A stretch of DNA of 60,094 nucleotides from Euryarchaeota archaeon UBA202. Lineage in GTDB: Archaea > Thermoplasmatota > E2 > UBA202. Positions 51,381 to 59,611 of the stretch are shown here, in pieces. The stretch is taken from assembly GCA_002502685.1 (NCBI GenBank), contig DAQA01000002.1:15532-75625 (forward strand). The letters run 5' to 3'. The translations under genes and the position numbers were made by a program. The notes below the pieces were generated by a model. That model searched no databases. It was not told where the DNA came from and worked only from the letters and a program-made list of their open reading frames with translations. Every line of letters begins with the position of its first letter. The stretch's first letter is position 1.

Positions 51381-51463
51381 AGATTTTTATTGCTGTATTC
51401 TTGGGTAAAGATGTACCTAAATTAATTTAAAGAAAAAAGTCATTATCATTCTTCTTTCTTTGT

Positions 51464-51538
51464 GCCCTCATAGCCTAGCCTGGATATGGCGCCAGCCTCC
51501 GGAGCTGGTAGTCTCGGGTTCGAATCCCGATGAGGGCG
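51464..51538 (+). tRNA. tRNA-Arg (anticodon CCG)
   Basis: 75 nt with discriminator G; CCA is not encoded. Acceptor GCCCTCA pairs with TGAGGGC, anticodon arm CCAGC/CTCCGGA/GCTGG, T-arm TCGGG/TTCGAAT/CCCGA. No intron. An ATTAATTTAAAG element about 35 nt upstream is a possible promoter. Confidence 0.96.
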
Positions 51539-51608
51539 TTAAACAATGGGAGGGCACTATGATTGTGATTGAACAGGAAAAGAAGATGGGGGGAATTTGT
51601 TGTTAGTG

Positions 51609-51637
51609 TTTTTTTTTTTATTATTTTTTTTTTTTTT
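51609..51637 (+). terminator. Double T-run after tRNA-Arg
   Basis: Two plus-strand T-runs (11 and 14 residues) separated by ATTA, about 70 nt after tRNA-Arg and just before the end of the convergent protease gene. Likely terminator for the tRNA transcript. Confidence 0.5.
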
Positions 51638-51638
51638 A

Positions 51639-54185
51639 TTATCCTTCCCCATGCCAATAACTCGCCTCAGTTGTATAGATAAACAGTCCCATACCTTGTT
51701 CGATAGTGAAATTGTCAGAGGGAACACCTACGACATGGGTCAGAAAGGCCTGAGAACTGGAATTGAACATGGTGACAACAGATGTACCACTTATGTTCTG
51801 TCCAAGTGACTCTGCCGTGGTGGAATTTGAATTAAACCATCCAATCACATTCCAATCCTCTTGAATTGAAACATTGGCGCCCATGATAGGTAGACCCTTT
51901 GCTGTAAAGGTGTTGTCATTGTTAACATAGACAAAGTATCCTTTGCCATCCATGATGGGGAAATCATCATGGGGAACACCTACCACATGGGTTAAAAAGG
52001 ATTGCGTACTGGCATTATACAAAGCGACAGTAGTGCACTCCTCGATATTCTGGCCAAGTGACTCTGCAGTCCAGCTGGTGTCAACAGGAACAGTGATCAG
52101 ATTCCATCCGTGGGAAAAAGACATATTAACGGGGGGGTATACCATCATTGTACCTACATAGGGGTAATAATTATGGCAGGTAACTGTGACTGTGATATCT
52201 CCTGAGCTCTGGGGTGTAATCACAAAGGTGGCATTACCTTCGCTATCAGTAGGTAAGCTCTCAAAAATTTCATCTTCCTTCCATAGAGTCACCCAAGCAT
52301 TAATGCCCCCTGGGATACTTACTATCGATTTCACAGTGACCGTGACATTATTTGTTCCTACATAGGTCTCCGATGTATGGGAAACATTGAGAATTTGTGG
52401 AACAGTTGTCCACACATCAAGAGAAGGATCACTAAATGAATTATACATTTCATACTCAAGTTGGGTCGTATATCCAGATCCATAATAATTATACATGTAC
52501 AATTTACCCTGATTCATGATGCCCGAAAAAGAATACAAGGAATCATCAAATATTGCCTTATAAAAACCCTTTGCTAGTTCATCATTATAACCCGTATAGG
52601 ACACCCGTGATGACCCCAAAAAGGCAACAGACCCTCCTCCATTTTTTTTCATCCATACTTCACCAAAGCAATCAGTCCCGGTATCATCAAACCATCCCGT
52701 ATTGCAGGTTGTACTAAAAACCACGGGGAGTTTTTTGCCATTTGTAAGGGCTTCAACATCTGAATTATAAAAACCGCCGCTGCCAGCCATGGACCATCCT
52801 GTAACACTCCCATGCTCCCGATAATTTAGAAAGGAAAGACCAGTATTAATTTCTGTTGCCATCCTGTCTGTGCCACCTTCATTTTCATTCCACATATTTA
52901 CTCGGTAGCCACGAAGCGAGAGTAGGTTCATTATAAAATTGGCTGTTTGTAACCATTGAGGCCTATCGGTTCCATAAAAAACGGTTGCTGTCCGGTACCA
53001 TGTTGTCTCAGTAATATAAGGTGTTTTCTCATATCCTATGAGTTTGTCCACGATGATGTCCAATTCACTAGTGTTCTGGATGGATAGCCGTCCAAGCATA
53101 ATATCAGGTAAAAAATCAGACCCCTGAAGGGTAGTATAGTGTAAATCTGTTGCGCATCCACTGAGTCCATAGTTGGTGGGCAGATAATTGACATCGCCAA
53201 TGAGGAGGATATAGGTGGGTTGTTTACTCCAGTTGTTGTAGGTATAGTTGATGAAGTTTGTTATTGAGTAAGTATTGTTACCGGGGAATTCAGCATATAT
53301 TTGTGTGAGGTTGACGATTTTTGTTTGTAATCCTTTTTGGTTTTTCCATTCTGCAAGTTTTGTGATGTTATGATAAAATGTATCTGGTGTGATGATAAGG
53401 TAATCAGCGGTATTATTGGTATCGGTTATATCCAAAGTTGAATGGTGTGGTTCCCGAATGATGCTTGAATTTTTATTAAATATGTACCAGTGTGAAATCA
53501 TATTTGGATTAAGGATGGCTGCTGTGCAGGCTTGTTGGACTGTCCAAGGCAAGACTTTTTTTTCTTCTTTGAAATAGTCATAGTGTATATCGATTTGGAG
53601 TGTGTCATAAATCCGTATTTTTTTTTGTGCAGGATTGAATTGTACGGGATTTAGGGTTACTTGTACGACCGTGAGGCCATAGTATGTCATGGGCTGGGAA
53701 ATGGTCACGATTTCAGGAGGGTAATAACTATTTGAGCTGTAAAATGTTTCATTGATGACAAATTCGGTGTCATTATCCAAGGTTTTTTCTGGGAGTGGGG
53801 GTTGGTAGGGATAAATACAATAATTTTCTAGGGAATGGTTATATGATTTTACCATGGTAAGTTCTGTGATTTTTGCAGTGGGTGGCAGAGCAAGTAAAAA
53901 TCTTTTGGCAGGCAATAGGGGTTTACCCACTTGGGGAATAATTCCATAGTGGGGAATATATAGGAGATGGTAGGTTGTCTGGTTTTTTTCTATGTTTTGA
54001 ATAAAGTACTCGGTGATGTTGTTAATAATGGTGATGGTATCATTGTCACTGGTGCCTATATCCAGAGTGTTGCAGGGTATTGCATTGTCTTTTTCAATGG
54101 GGAAAGATGCATATCCCATACTGATTTGGATAAGTATGAAACTGACAAGGAAACCAAAAAATATTTTGAGAAATGATCTATTCAT
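51639..54185 (-). CDS. Secreted gingipain-family (C25) cysteine protease with tandem C-terminal repeats
   Basis: 848 residues from the ATG at 54185. Signal peptide FLKIFFGFLVSFILIQISMG. Propeptide-like region to about 270. Catalytic C25 domain (about 275-620) starts ADYLIITPDTFYHNITKLAEW, with His458 in NYREHGSVTGWS and Cys494 in VVFSTTCNTGWFDD, spaced as in gingipains. An Ig-like domain follows (SHTSETYVGTNNVTVTV). Two tandem repeats of about 75 residues end the protein, each with WN(L/V)I, TAESLGQNI, a (L/M)(Y/F)N-S-(T/S)-(S/T)-Q stretch and FLTHVVGVP. No membrane anchor, so the repeats may serve attachment or sorting. Extracellular protein degradation is the likely role. Confidence 0.87.
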   Translation of the reverse strand: MNRSFLKIFFGFLVSFILIQISMGYASFPIEKDNAIPCNTLDIGTSDNDTITIINNITEYFIQNIEKNQTTYHLLYIPHYGIIPQVGKPLLPAKRFLLALPPTAKITELTMVKSYNHSLENYCIYPYQPPLPEKTLDNDTEFVINETFYSSNSYYPPEIVTISQPMTYYGLTVVQVTLNPVQFNPAQKKIRIYDTLQIDIHYDYFKEEKKVLPWTVQQACTAAILNPNMISHWYIFNKNSSIIREPHHSTLDITDTNNTADYLIITPDTFYHNITKLAEWKNQKGLQTKIVNLTQIYAEFPGNNTYSITNFINYTYNNWSKQPTYILLIGDVNYLPTNYGLSGCATDLHYTTLQGSDFLPDIMLGRLSIQNTSELDIIVDKLIGYEKTPYITETTWYRTATVFYGTDRPQWLQTANFIMNLLSLRGYRVNMWNENEGGTDRMATEINTGLSFLNYREHGSVTGWSMAGSGGFYNSDVEALTNGKKLPVVFSTTCNTGWFDDTGTDCFGEVWMKKNGGGSVAFLGSSRVSYTGYNDELAKGFYKAIFDDSLYSFSGIMNQGKLYMYNYYGSGYTTQLEYEMYNSFSDPSLDVWTTVPQILNVSHTSETYVGTNNVTVTVKSIVSIPGGINAWVTLWKEDEIFESLPTDSEGNATFVITPQSSGDITVTVTCHNYYPYVGTMMVYPPVNMSFSHGWNLITVPVDTSWTAESLGQNIEECTTVALYNASTQSFLTHVVGVPHDDFPIMDGKGYFVYVNNDNTFTAKGLPIMGANVSIQEDWNVIGWFNSNSTTAESLGQNISGTSVVTMFNSSSQAFLTHVVGVPSDNFTIEQGMGLFIYTTEASYWHGEG

Positions 54186-54355
54186 TGTATCGTCCCTTTT
54201 CCTAAGTTGGCTAATCATTTCGGTGTTTATAAATGCTTATGTATCATTTGAATAGGTTTACGGCTGATGTGATGGACTTTAAGATAAATAAAGGATAGCA
54301 AATATCTATTTTTTTTGGGTGTGACTTGGTTAATTTTTATAATATGTATTTCTAG

Positions 54356-54715
54356 GTTATCATCCAGTTCCTACTTCCATATCTTCAAAATGGTAGGGTA
54401 GAGTATTATTTCCTTGCTATCATCAATAGAGATAACCTTTTTTTTGTTAAATCCTTCATCGCTTCTATTATCCTATTTTTTTTTGTTGTTTTTGTTTATA
54501 AAATAATTTGTCAAACCCCTGGTGGTTATACTCCTGCAGCATATATCTATGCGGACATTATACCCGGTATATATATCCATATATGGTGCACTCTTTTTTA
54601 TTTATCTATTGTTCTATCCTTTTTTCTGTATCATATATTTGAAAAAGTGAGTGTTTTGATAGTTTTTATATTACTCTTCTTTGTATCTATATATTGTTGT
54701 TTTTTAGTTTTCTAA
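54356..54715 (+). pseudogene. 119-codon open frame without a start codon, membrane-protein-like
   Basis: Open from just after a TAG (54353-54355) to TAA (54713-54715). The product would read like a membrane protein with polar connections: LLPYLQNGRVEYYFLAII, SFIASIILFFFVVFVYKI, CQTPGGYTPAAYIYADIIPG, then two more hydrophobic stretches. No ATG, and no GTG or TTG near the 5' end, is in frame. It may be a decayed gene, a frameshifted remnant, or chance from T-rich DNA. Confidence 0.25.
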
Positions 54716-55260
54716 AAAACAACTAGTTGGGAGGAGAATAATGAAAGATGGAAAAAGGGAGGTAAGGGGTAAGGATAAAGAAATGGAGGCAAAAGTATGA
54801 AGGAATGGCGTAATTATGGAAGAGGTTTTTTGTGAGACACCCTTATGGTCCCTACCCCTAATTTTTTAGATATACTCGGTAATTAATAAAGGCTATCTGA
54901 CAATCATCAAACGATGTAGTACAAACATAAAAGAAAAGAATTTATTAGCCATCCTCTTGAAATAAAATCAAGCAAACACAAAGAGGTACTAGCGGCATAG
55001 GCGACTAAAATTAGTATTTGAGTTATCTCTTGATTATTTTTTAGGAAAAAAAATAGCTCCTTTTTTTTTTGTGTGTGGCCTCCCCAATGATGATGGAAAA
55101 GAAAAACGTGTGTGGGTGTTTTTCCTCCCTTTGGGGAGACCAGTGGGGATATGATAAGGGTGATATAAATGGGTTATCCCCTCATTTAAAAGGGTGTTGT
55201 TAGCTTTTTTTCTTATGTAATCCTGTCTACTTATTTTGTGAATTTTTTTTTTTATTGCCC
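54716..55260. other. Gene-poor stretch between the protease and the methyltransferase
   Basis: About 545 nt. A GGGAGGAG precedes a 19-codon frame at 54741 (MKDGKREVRGKDKEMEAKV) and a 12-codon frame overlapping its stop, both too short to trust. A 24-codon stretch without a start lies at about 54888-54960. T-runs occur at 55061-55070 and 55245-55254. It looks like decayed coding DNA, but no family is recognisable. Confidence 0.3.
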
Positions 55261-55974
55261 TTATTTTTTGGCGATAGCCAGATGGTTATCATGAGATTTT
55301 TTTTTGGTTATACAAATGCTTTCTATTTTTTGAATTTTTAACCCCGCTTTTTTGATATCACATGCCAGTTCTTTTTTGCTGTAAAGATGGTAAAAACGGT
55401 ATGAATCCATGTTATTCCGTCTCCAGGGGATAAGAATATCCCCAAATTCTTTTTTTGGGTTAAGATACACTGTCCATTTGAAAATTTGCTTGATGAAATA
55501 TCTTTTCCATCTTGGCTGCCATCTTGCCCATACTGTTATTAAGGCAGTTCCTCCGGGCCGAAGTACACGTTTAATTTCTTTTAATGCTTTTAAGCGATTA
55601 TTTTTCCCTGCGATATTATGTAATGAGGCAACAAATAAAATTGCATGAATACTTTCTTTTTTTAATGGAAGACATCTTGCATCCAAATGAATAAGGTGTA
55701 TATTGTCTATTTCTTTTGTCAGGTCCTGGGCGATATTTAACAATTGTTTGGATTTATCCCCGCCAATTACACTATGGCAATATTTGCTCGCTGGTAGTAA
55801 ATGGCGGCCATTCCCGCATGCAAGATCTAAAATCACTGTTTTATCGGATTGTTTGCTGATAAACTCTAGACATTGTCTCCAAGGTTGTTTACGTGTTTCT
55901 GCAAAGCTTTCAGCAATATCATCCCATACGTCTTCAGTTGAATCCATAATTGTTTCTCTAGGTATATTTGTCAT
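55261..55974 (-). CDS. Trm9/ALKBH8-like tRNA methyltransferase
   Basis: 237 residues from the ATG at 55974, chosen because a GATAATTTATG element lies about 25 nt upstream. Class I SAM methyltransferase: VILDLACGNGRHLLPAS (motif I), ALKEIKRVLRPGGTALITVW (post-motif region). The N-terminal VWDDIAESFAETRKQPWRQ and the GDILIPW segment are characteristic of Trm9-type enzymes, which methylate carboxymethyl-uridine at the tRNA wobble position in eukaryotes. The exact archaeal target is not known to me. It is followed on the other side by the UbiA gene end with an 83-nt gap. Confidence 0.78.
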   Translation of the reverse strand: MTNIPRETIMDSTEDVWDDIAESFAETRKQPWRQCLEFISKQSDKTVILDLACGNGRHLLPASKYCHSVIGGDKSKQLLNIAQDLTKEIDNIHLIHLDARCLPLKKESIHAILFVASLHNIAGKNNRLKALKEIKRVLRPGGTALITVWARWQPRWKRYFIKQIFKWTVYLNPKKEFGDILIPWRRNNMDSYRFYHLYSKKELACDIKKAGLKIQKIESICITKKKSHDNHLAIAKK

Positions 55975-56057
55975 ACTAGATGATCTATCCACATAAATTA
56001 TCCTTGCTCCAAGAATAATTATCCATGTGTATACATACATTTAATAAAGTCATGGTT

Positions 56058-57053
56058 TCACATTGTTTTAGGATGCAACAGTGTTCCATGTAATACAAGG
56101 TTAGATAATAAAAATCCTGCCGGGAAGAAAAAAACAAGGAGGCCAACCCAGGGTGTTAAAGCCATAAGCATCAGGGGCACAAGGGAATAGTTTATGAGAT
56201 AATGTGAACCAATATATTTTCGAAGGGTATCTCTGTCAAATTGTTTCAGGTTCACTAATTTTTTAGAAATCCATAGCATTAAAAGACACAATAAAAAGAG
56301 AACAAGGATCTGGATATAATTAAAGAAAGATAATGGGGAAAAAACAAGTATAAAGGGCAGAAATAATATACAGATATCTATTCCCTGGATGCCATATGCC
56401 AGGGCCTTAAAACTAGGGGGTATGGTCAATTTTTTCTTGTTTTCTTTTACCCCTAGCTGTATGGCCAGTGTATTTGCTCCTGCTTTGCTGTCATGATCAA
56501 TATCTTTAAGTCCCCCAGCGATAAGTTGCATGAATAGCACCTGGATAGAACCTAGAAGGCAAACAATCCATGCAAGAAGGGTTATATCCTGGGAAACTGT
56601 CATAGCTCCATATAGGATCAAGGCAAATATGCCACTGGCAACAAAGATATCCATCCCGGGATATTTTTTGCTCATAAAATCATAAAGCGTGATTAATCCA
56701 GCTGATATGAACAGGAATATGAGAGGGAAATAAGAGGTGGTATACAATGCAAGGCAAATAGCAAGAACTATTGCCCCTAGTAGGTTTGCAAAGGTAAATA
56801 TCTTGGCTCTAGTAAGAGAAATATTTTTACTGACCAATGGCCGGTCTGAAAGTTCTTTTGAAAATTGATCTATTTTAAGATCAATTATATCATTTAATGC
56901 AAAACCATATGAATGTCCTAAAAAACCAATTAAAAACAAAATAAAAAGATGCCCGATCTCATATCCTCCATTGGCAATACCCCCCAGGACTGGGGCGGCA
57001 CCAGTGAGTGCGGCATTAAAAGATCGGGAGAGTTTTAGGTACTCTCTGAGCAT
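56058..57053 (-). CDS. UbiA-family prenyltransferase
   Basis: 331 residues, about nine membrane spans. The two Asp-rich motifs are present: GFALNDIIDLKIDQFSKE (about 50-67) and LIAGGLKDIDHDSKAGANT (about 175-195). In archaea such enzymes make digeranylgeranylglyceryl phosphate, menaquinone, heme O or C50 carotenoids. The sequence is longer than a typical DGGGP synthase and lacks its usual N-x-P-x-RP spacing (DRPLVSKNIS here), so I leave the acceptor open. Its 5' neighbour on the same strand is a CrtC/AttH-type protein. Confidence 0.85.
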   Translation of the reverse strand: MLREYLKLSRSFNAALTGAAPVLGGIANGGYEIGHLFILFLIGFLGHSYGFALNDIIDLKIDQFSKELSDRPLVSKNISLTRAKIFTFANLLGAIVLAICLALYTTSYFPLIFLFISAGLITLYDFMSKKYPGMDIFVASGIFALILYGAMTVSQDITLLAWIVCLLGSIQVLFMQLIAGGLKDIDHDSKAGANTLAIQLGVKENKKKLTIPPSFKALAYGIQGIDICILFLPFILVFSPLSFFNYIQILVLFLLCLLMLWISKKLVNLKQFDRDTLRKYIGSHYLINYSLVPLMLMALTPWVGLLVFFFPAGFLLSNLVLHGTLLHPKTM

Positions 57054-57131
57054 AGGGTTACATATGGTGGCTATATTTAAAGGAAATAGTTATCTTTTTA
57101 GTTGGGTGATTCCCCCCCGGTTTTTTTGTTA

Positions 57132-58262
57132 TTATTTTTGTAATTTAGGGGTATGGAATTCATAAAATCCCCAGATATCTGAAAATATATATGTTTCATT
57201 ATGAAGTCTGATACTTCCGTGTGCTGTGCCAAGAAGGTAAGGATGACCGATGGCATTGATGCCAATGATATAGGGTACCTTGAGATCAATGGTTATATTG
57301 AGGGAGCAATTGGTTGATTTGCCATTCAGCCAGATTTTTGAGGGGCGGATATGCCATCCGATTTTTGTCCATTCACGGTAATCGATTTTGAGTTCTGGAT
57401 AAGATATGCTATAATTGAGGGTTTCATTTACGATGTTAATATTTCCATTCCTGCCATTATTATAATCTGTTTGGCCATAGATGATGCTAAAAGGAAATTG
57501 GGTACTGCTGAATGCTCCCCAATTCCAGCTTAGTTTATTCCATTGGATTAATCCCCAATTATGGTCATGGTAACCATGTCCAGTTAAATTGAATTGATGA
57601 TGGATACCAAGTGAATCTGTGTAACAAAGTTTTCCTGTTACCTCTCCAAAGCTGACTGGGATACACCATCCCATGAACTCCCACTCGCCCAATGCAGTGG
57701 TGCAATCACCATGTTTTATACCTTGTCTTGATTTAGTCAAGGTCAGATCTAATTTAAGGGAATACAAGCCATTGTGGTACTGTATCTGATAAGTATCTTT
57801 TTCACTGGTGACAAACAAATTGTCGCCAAACCTGACATTACATTTTTCATAATCTGGGGTGTACCGTGAGCTGGGATAAGGGGTCAGGGTCCAAAATGTT
57901 GATCCATCTTCCTGCATAAAAACCATGATTACAGCCGCTAGAGAGGTAAGGGGGTTATTCAGGTCGCCCGCTGTTAAAAACATGATAACCAATCTTTCAT
58001 TTGTGACGGTTTCCAGGTTTAGATACCACCATTCTCTCCAGTGTATAATATGGGGGTCATCTTGATAATACATAAAATGAGCGGCATTATCCTTCATCGT
58101 GGGCTCATGGATATCCCCCCAAGAAATGAGCTCGCTTTCACTAGATTGCTGATCCATCCGGTGGTCTCCATTCTTTTGAACAAGGGTATCACCCGTTTGA
58201 GGGACACTATAACAACCGATTAAAATTATAGCCATTCCAATAACATAAAGTTTTATTCCCAT
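57132..58262 (-). CDS. AttH/CrtC-like lipocalin-fold protein, probable lipoprotein
   Basis: 376 residues from the ATG at 58262; a CTCTATAATTTT element about 25-35 nt upstream supports it. The N-terminus VIGMAIILIGCYS is a short hydrophobic signal ending in a lipobox-like IGC. The lipocalin-type domain shows HWREWWYLNLETV, the signature LTGHGYHDHNWG shared by AttH and carotenoid 1,2-hydratase (CrtC) proteins, and several WxWG strands (LSWNWGAFSSTQFP). Probably binds or modifies a lipid or isoprenoid at the outer face of the membrane. Adjacent to UbiA; catalytic role unproven. Confidence 0.72.
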   Translation of the reverse strand: MGIKLYVIGMAIILIGCYSVPQTGDTLVQKNGDHRMDQQSSESELISWGDIHEPTMKDNAAHFMYYQDDPHIIHWREWWYLNLETVTNERLVIMFLTAGDLNNPLTSLAAVIMVFMQEDGSTFWTLTPYPSSRYTPDYEKCNVRFGDNLFVTSEKDTYQIQYHNGLYSLKLDLTLTKSRQGIKHGDCTTALGEWEFMGWCIPVSFGEVTGKLCYTDSLGIHHQFNLTGHGYHDHNWGLIQWNKLSWNWGAFSSTQFPFSIIYGQTDYNNGRNGNINIVNETLNYSISYPELKIDYREWTKIGWHIRPSKIWLNGKSTNCSLNITIDLKVPYIIGINAIGHPYLLGTAHGSIRLHNETYIFSDIWGFYEFHTPKLQK

Positions 58263-58356
58263 TTTTTTTACACAGCTCTGCAGTAATAAAATTATAGAGG
58301 AAACATATAAAAATGTGACCCTTCGCGTGAAGAATCTATAGGGTTTCACCGACACT

Positions 58357-58371
58357 AATATAAGTATAAAA
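58357..58371 (+). promoter_or_regulatory. TATA box of the aminotransferase gene
   Basis: AATATAAGTATAAAA ending 20 nt before the ATG at 58392; fits a leaderless mRNA. The divergent lipoprotein promoter lies about 70 nt away. Confidence 0.6.
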
Positions 58372-58391
58372 CATATTCACACACGGTTGTC

Positions 58392-59588
58392 ATGGATTTT
58401 GAAAAACTATATTCAGAAAGGGCATTATCTATGAGGGCTTCAGAGATCCGGGAATTATTAAAAATTTCTCAACAGCCAGAGATAATATCTTTTGCAGGAG
58501 GATTGCCCAGTCCTGATTCTTTCCCTCTGGACATAATTAGAAAGATTACCAAAGAAATCCTTGAAAATGATGGAGAGAAAGCGTTACAATACGGTCCCAC
58601 AGAGGGACTTATGGAACTCAGAGAGATATTTGCTGAATATCTTAAAAAAGATGGGATTACAGCCACCTATGAAAATGTCTTAGTGACCGTAGGGTCACAG
58701 GAAGCTTTGGATTTAACCGCCAAGGTGTTCATCAACAAAGGAGATGTTGTAATATGTGGCTTACCTTCCTATATCGGTGGTATCAATGCCTATCGAGCAA
58801 TTCAATCACGTCTTGAGGGCATTCCACTTGATAATGACGGTATGGCGGTGTCTCTTCTAGAGGATAGAATCAAAGAACTACAGAAAAATGGACATACATT
58901 AAAAATGATATATATCATCCCTACTTTCCAGAATCCTGCAGGAGTTGTCTTATCAGAAGACAGACGAAAACATCTTGTTGAAATAGCGCAAAAATATCAT
59001 TTGATTATAGTTGAGGATGATCCCTACAGTAAACTTCGTTTCGAGGGTAAATCCCTTAAATCCATCAAAACATATGATGATAATGTTCTTTATCTTACCA
59101 CCTTTTCCAAGATCTTATCCCCTGGATTCAGGGTGGCCTTTGTGGTAGGGCCCAAGGAAGTTATCAGAAAACTTGTGATAGCCAAACAATCAACTGATCT
59201 ATGTGGCCCTGTTTTACCTCAATTAATCAGCTATCATTTCATTAAAGATAATCATGTGGATAAGCACATTCCCCTTATTACTAAAATGTACAAAAGGAAA
59301 AAAGATATCATGATGGAAACCATGGAGCAATATTTTCCCCCGGGTATTGAATGGACTCATCCTCAGGGCGGCATGTTTTCATGGGTACGATTACCGGAAT
59401 CCATCAACACCATGATAATGTTTCAGGATGCCCTCAAGGAAAAGGTGGCCTATGTGCATGGAGCAGCTTTTTATGTGGATGGAAGTGGCACGAATACCAT
59501 GCGGCTAAATTTTTCTAATCCTTCTGATGAAAAAATTGAGGAGGGTATCAAACGTTTGGCAATGGTTATCAAGAGAAATTTGAAGTGA
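58392..59588 (+). CDS. PLP-dependent aminotransferase, MocR/2-aminoadipate type (class I/II)
   Basis: 398 residues. N-terminal FEKLYSERALSMRASEIREL and ISFAGGLPSPDSFPLD are typical of the LysN/KAT-II-like subgroup (2-aminoadipate, branched-chain or aromatic aminotransferases). QYGPTEGLMELRE, the PLP lysine Lys240 in TTFSKILSPGFRVAF, IIVEDDPYSKLRFEG and the late Arg in TNTMRLNFSNPS are present. The substrate cannot be fixed from sequence alone. Single gene between two minus-strand units. Confidence 0.88.
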   Translation: MDFEKLYSERALSMRASEIRELLKISQQPEIISFAGGLPSPDSFPLDIIRKITKEILENDGEKALQYGPTEGLMELREIFAEYLKKDGITATYENVLVTVGSQEALDLTAKVFINKGDVVICGLPSYIGGINAYRAIQSRLEGIPLDNDGMAVSLLEDRIKELQKNGHTLKMIYIIPTFQNPAGVVLSEDRRKHLVEIAQKYHLIIVEDDPYSKLRFEGKSLKSIKTYDDNVLYLTTFSKILSPGFRVAFVVGPKEVIRKLVIAKQSTDLCGPVLPQLISYHFIKDNHVDKHIPLITKMYKRKKDIMMETMEQYFPPGIEWTHPQGGMFSWVRLPESINTMIMFQDALKEKVAYVHGAAFYVDGSGTNTMRLNFSNPSDEKIEEGIKRLAMVIKRNLK

Positions 59589-59611
59589 TGTTTCCTTTTC
59601 TCATTTAGAGT

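Noticed and set aside
54741..54840. 19- and 12-codon frames with good ribosome sites
   Set aside because: Too short and compositionally biased (purine-rich), so the ribosome-site match is likely a by-product of composition.
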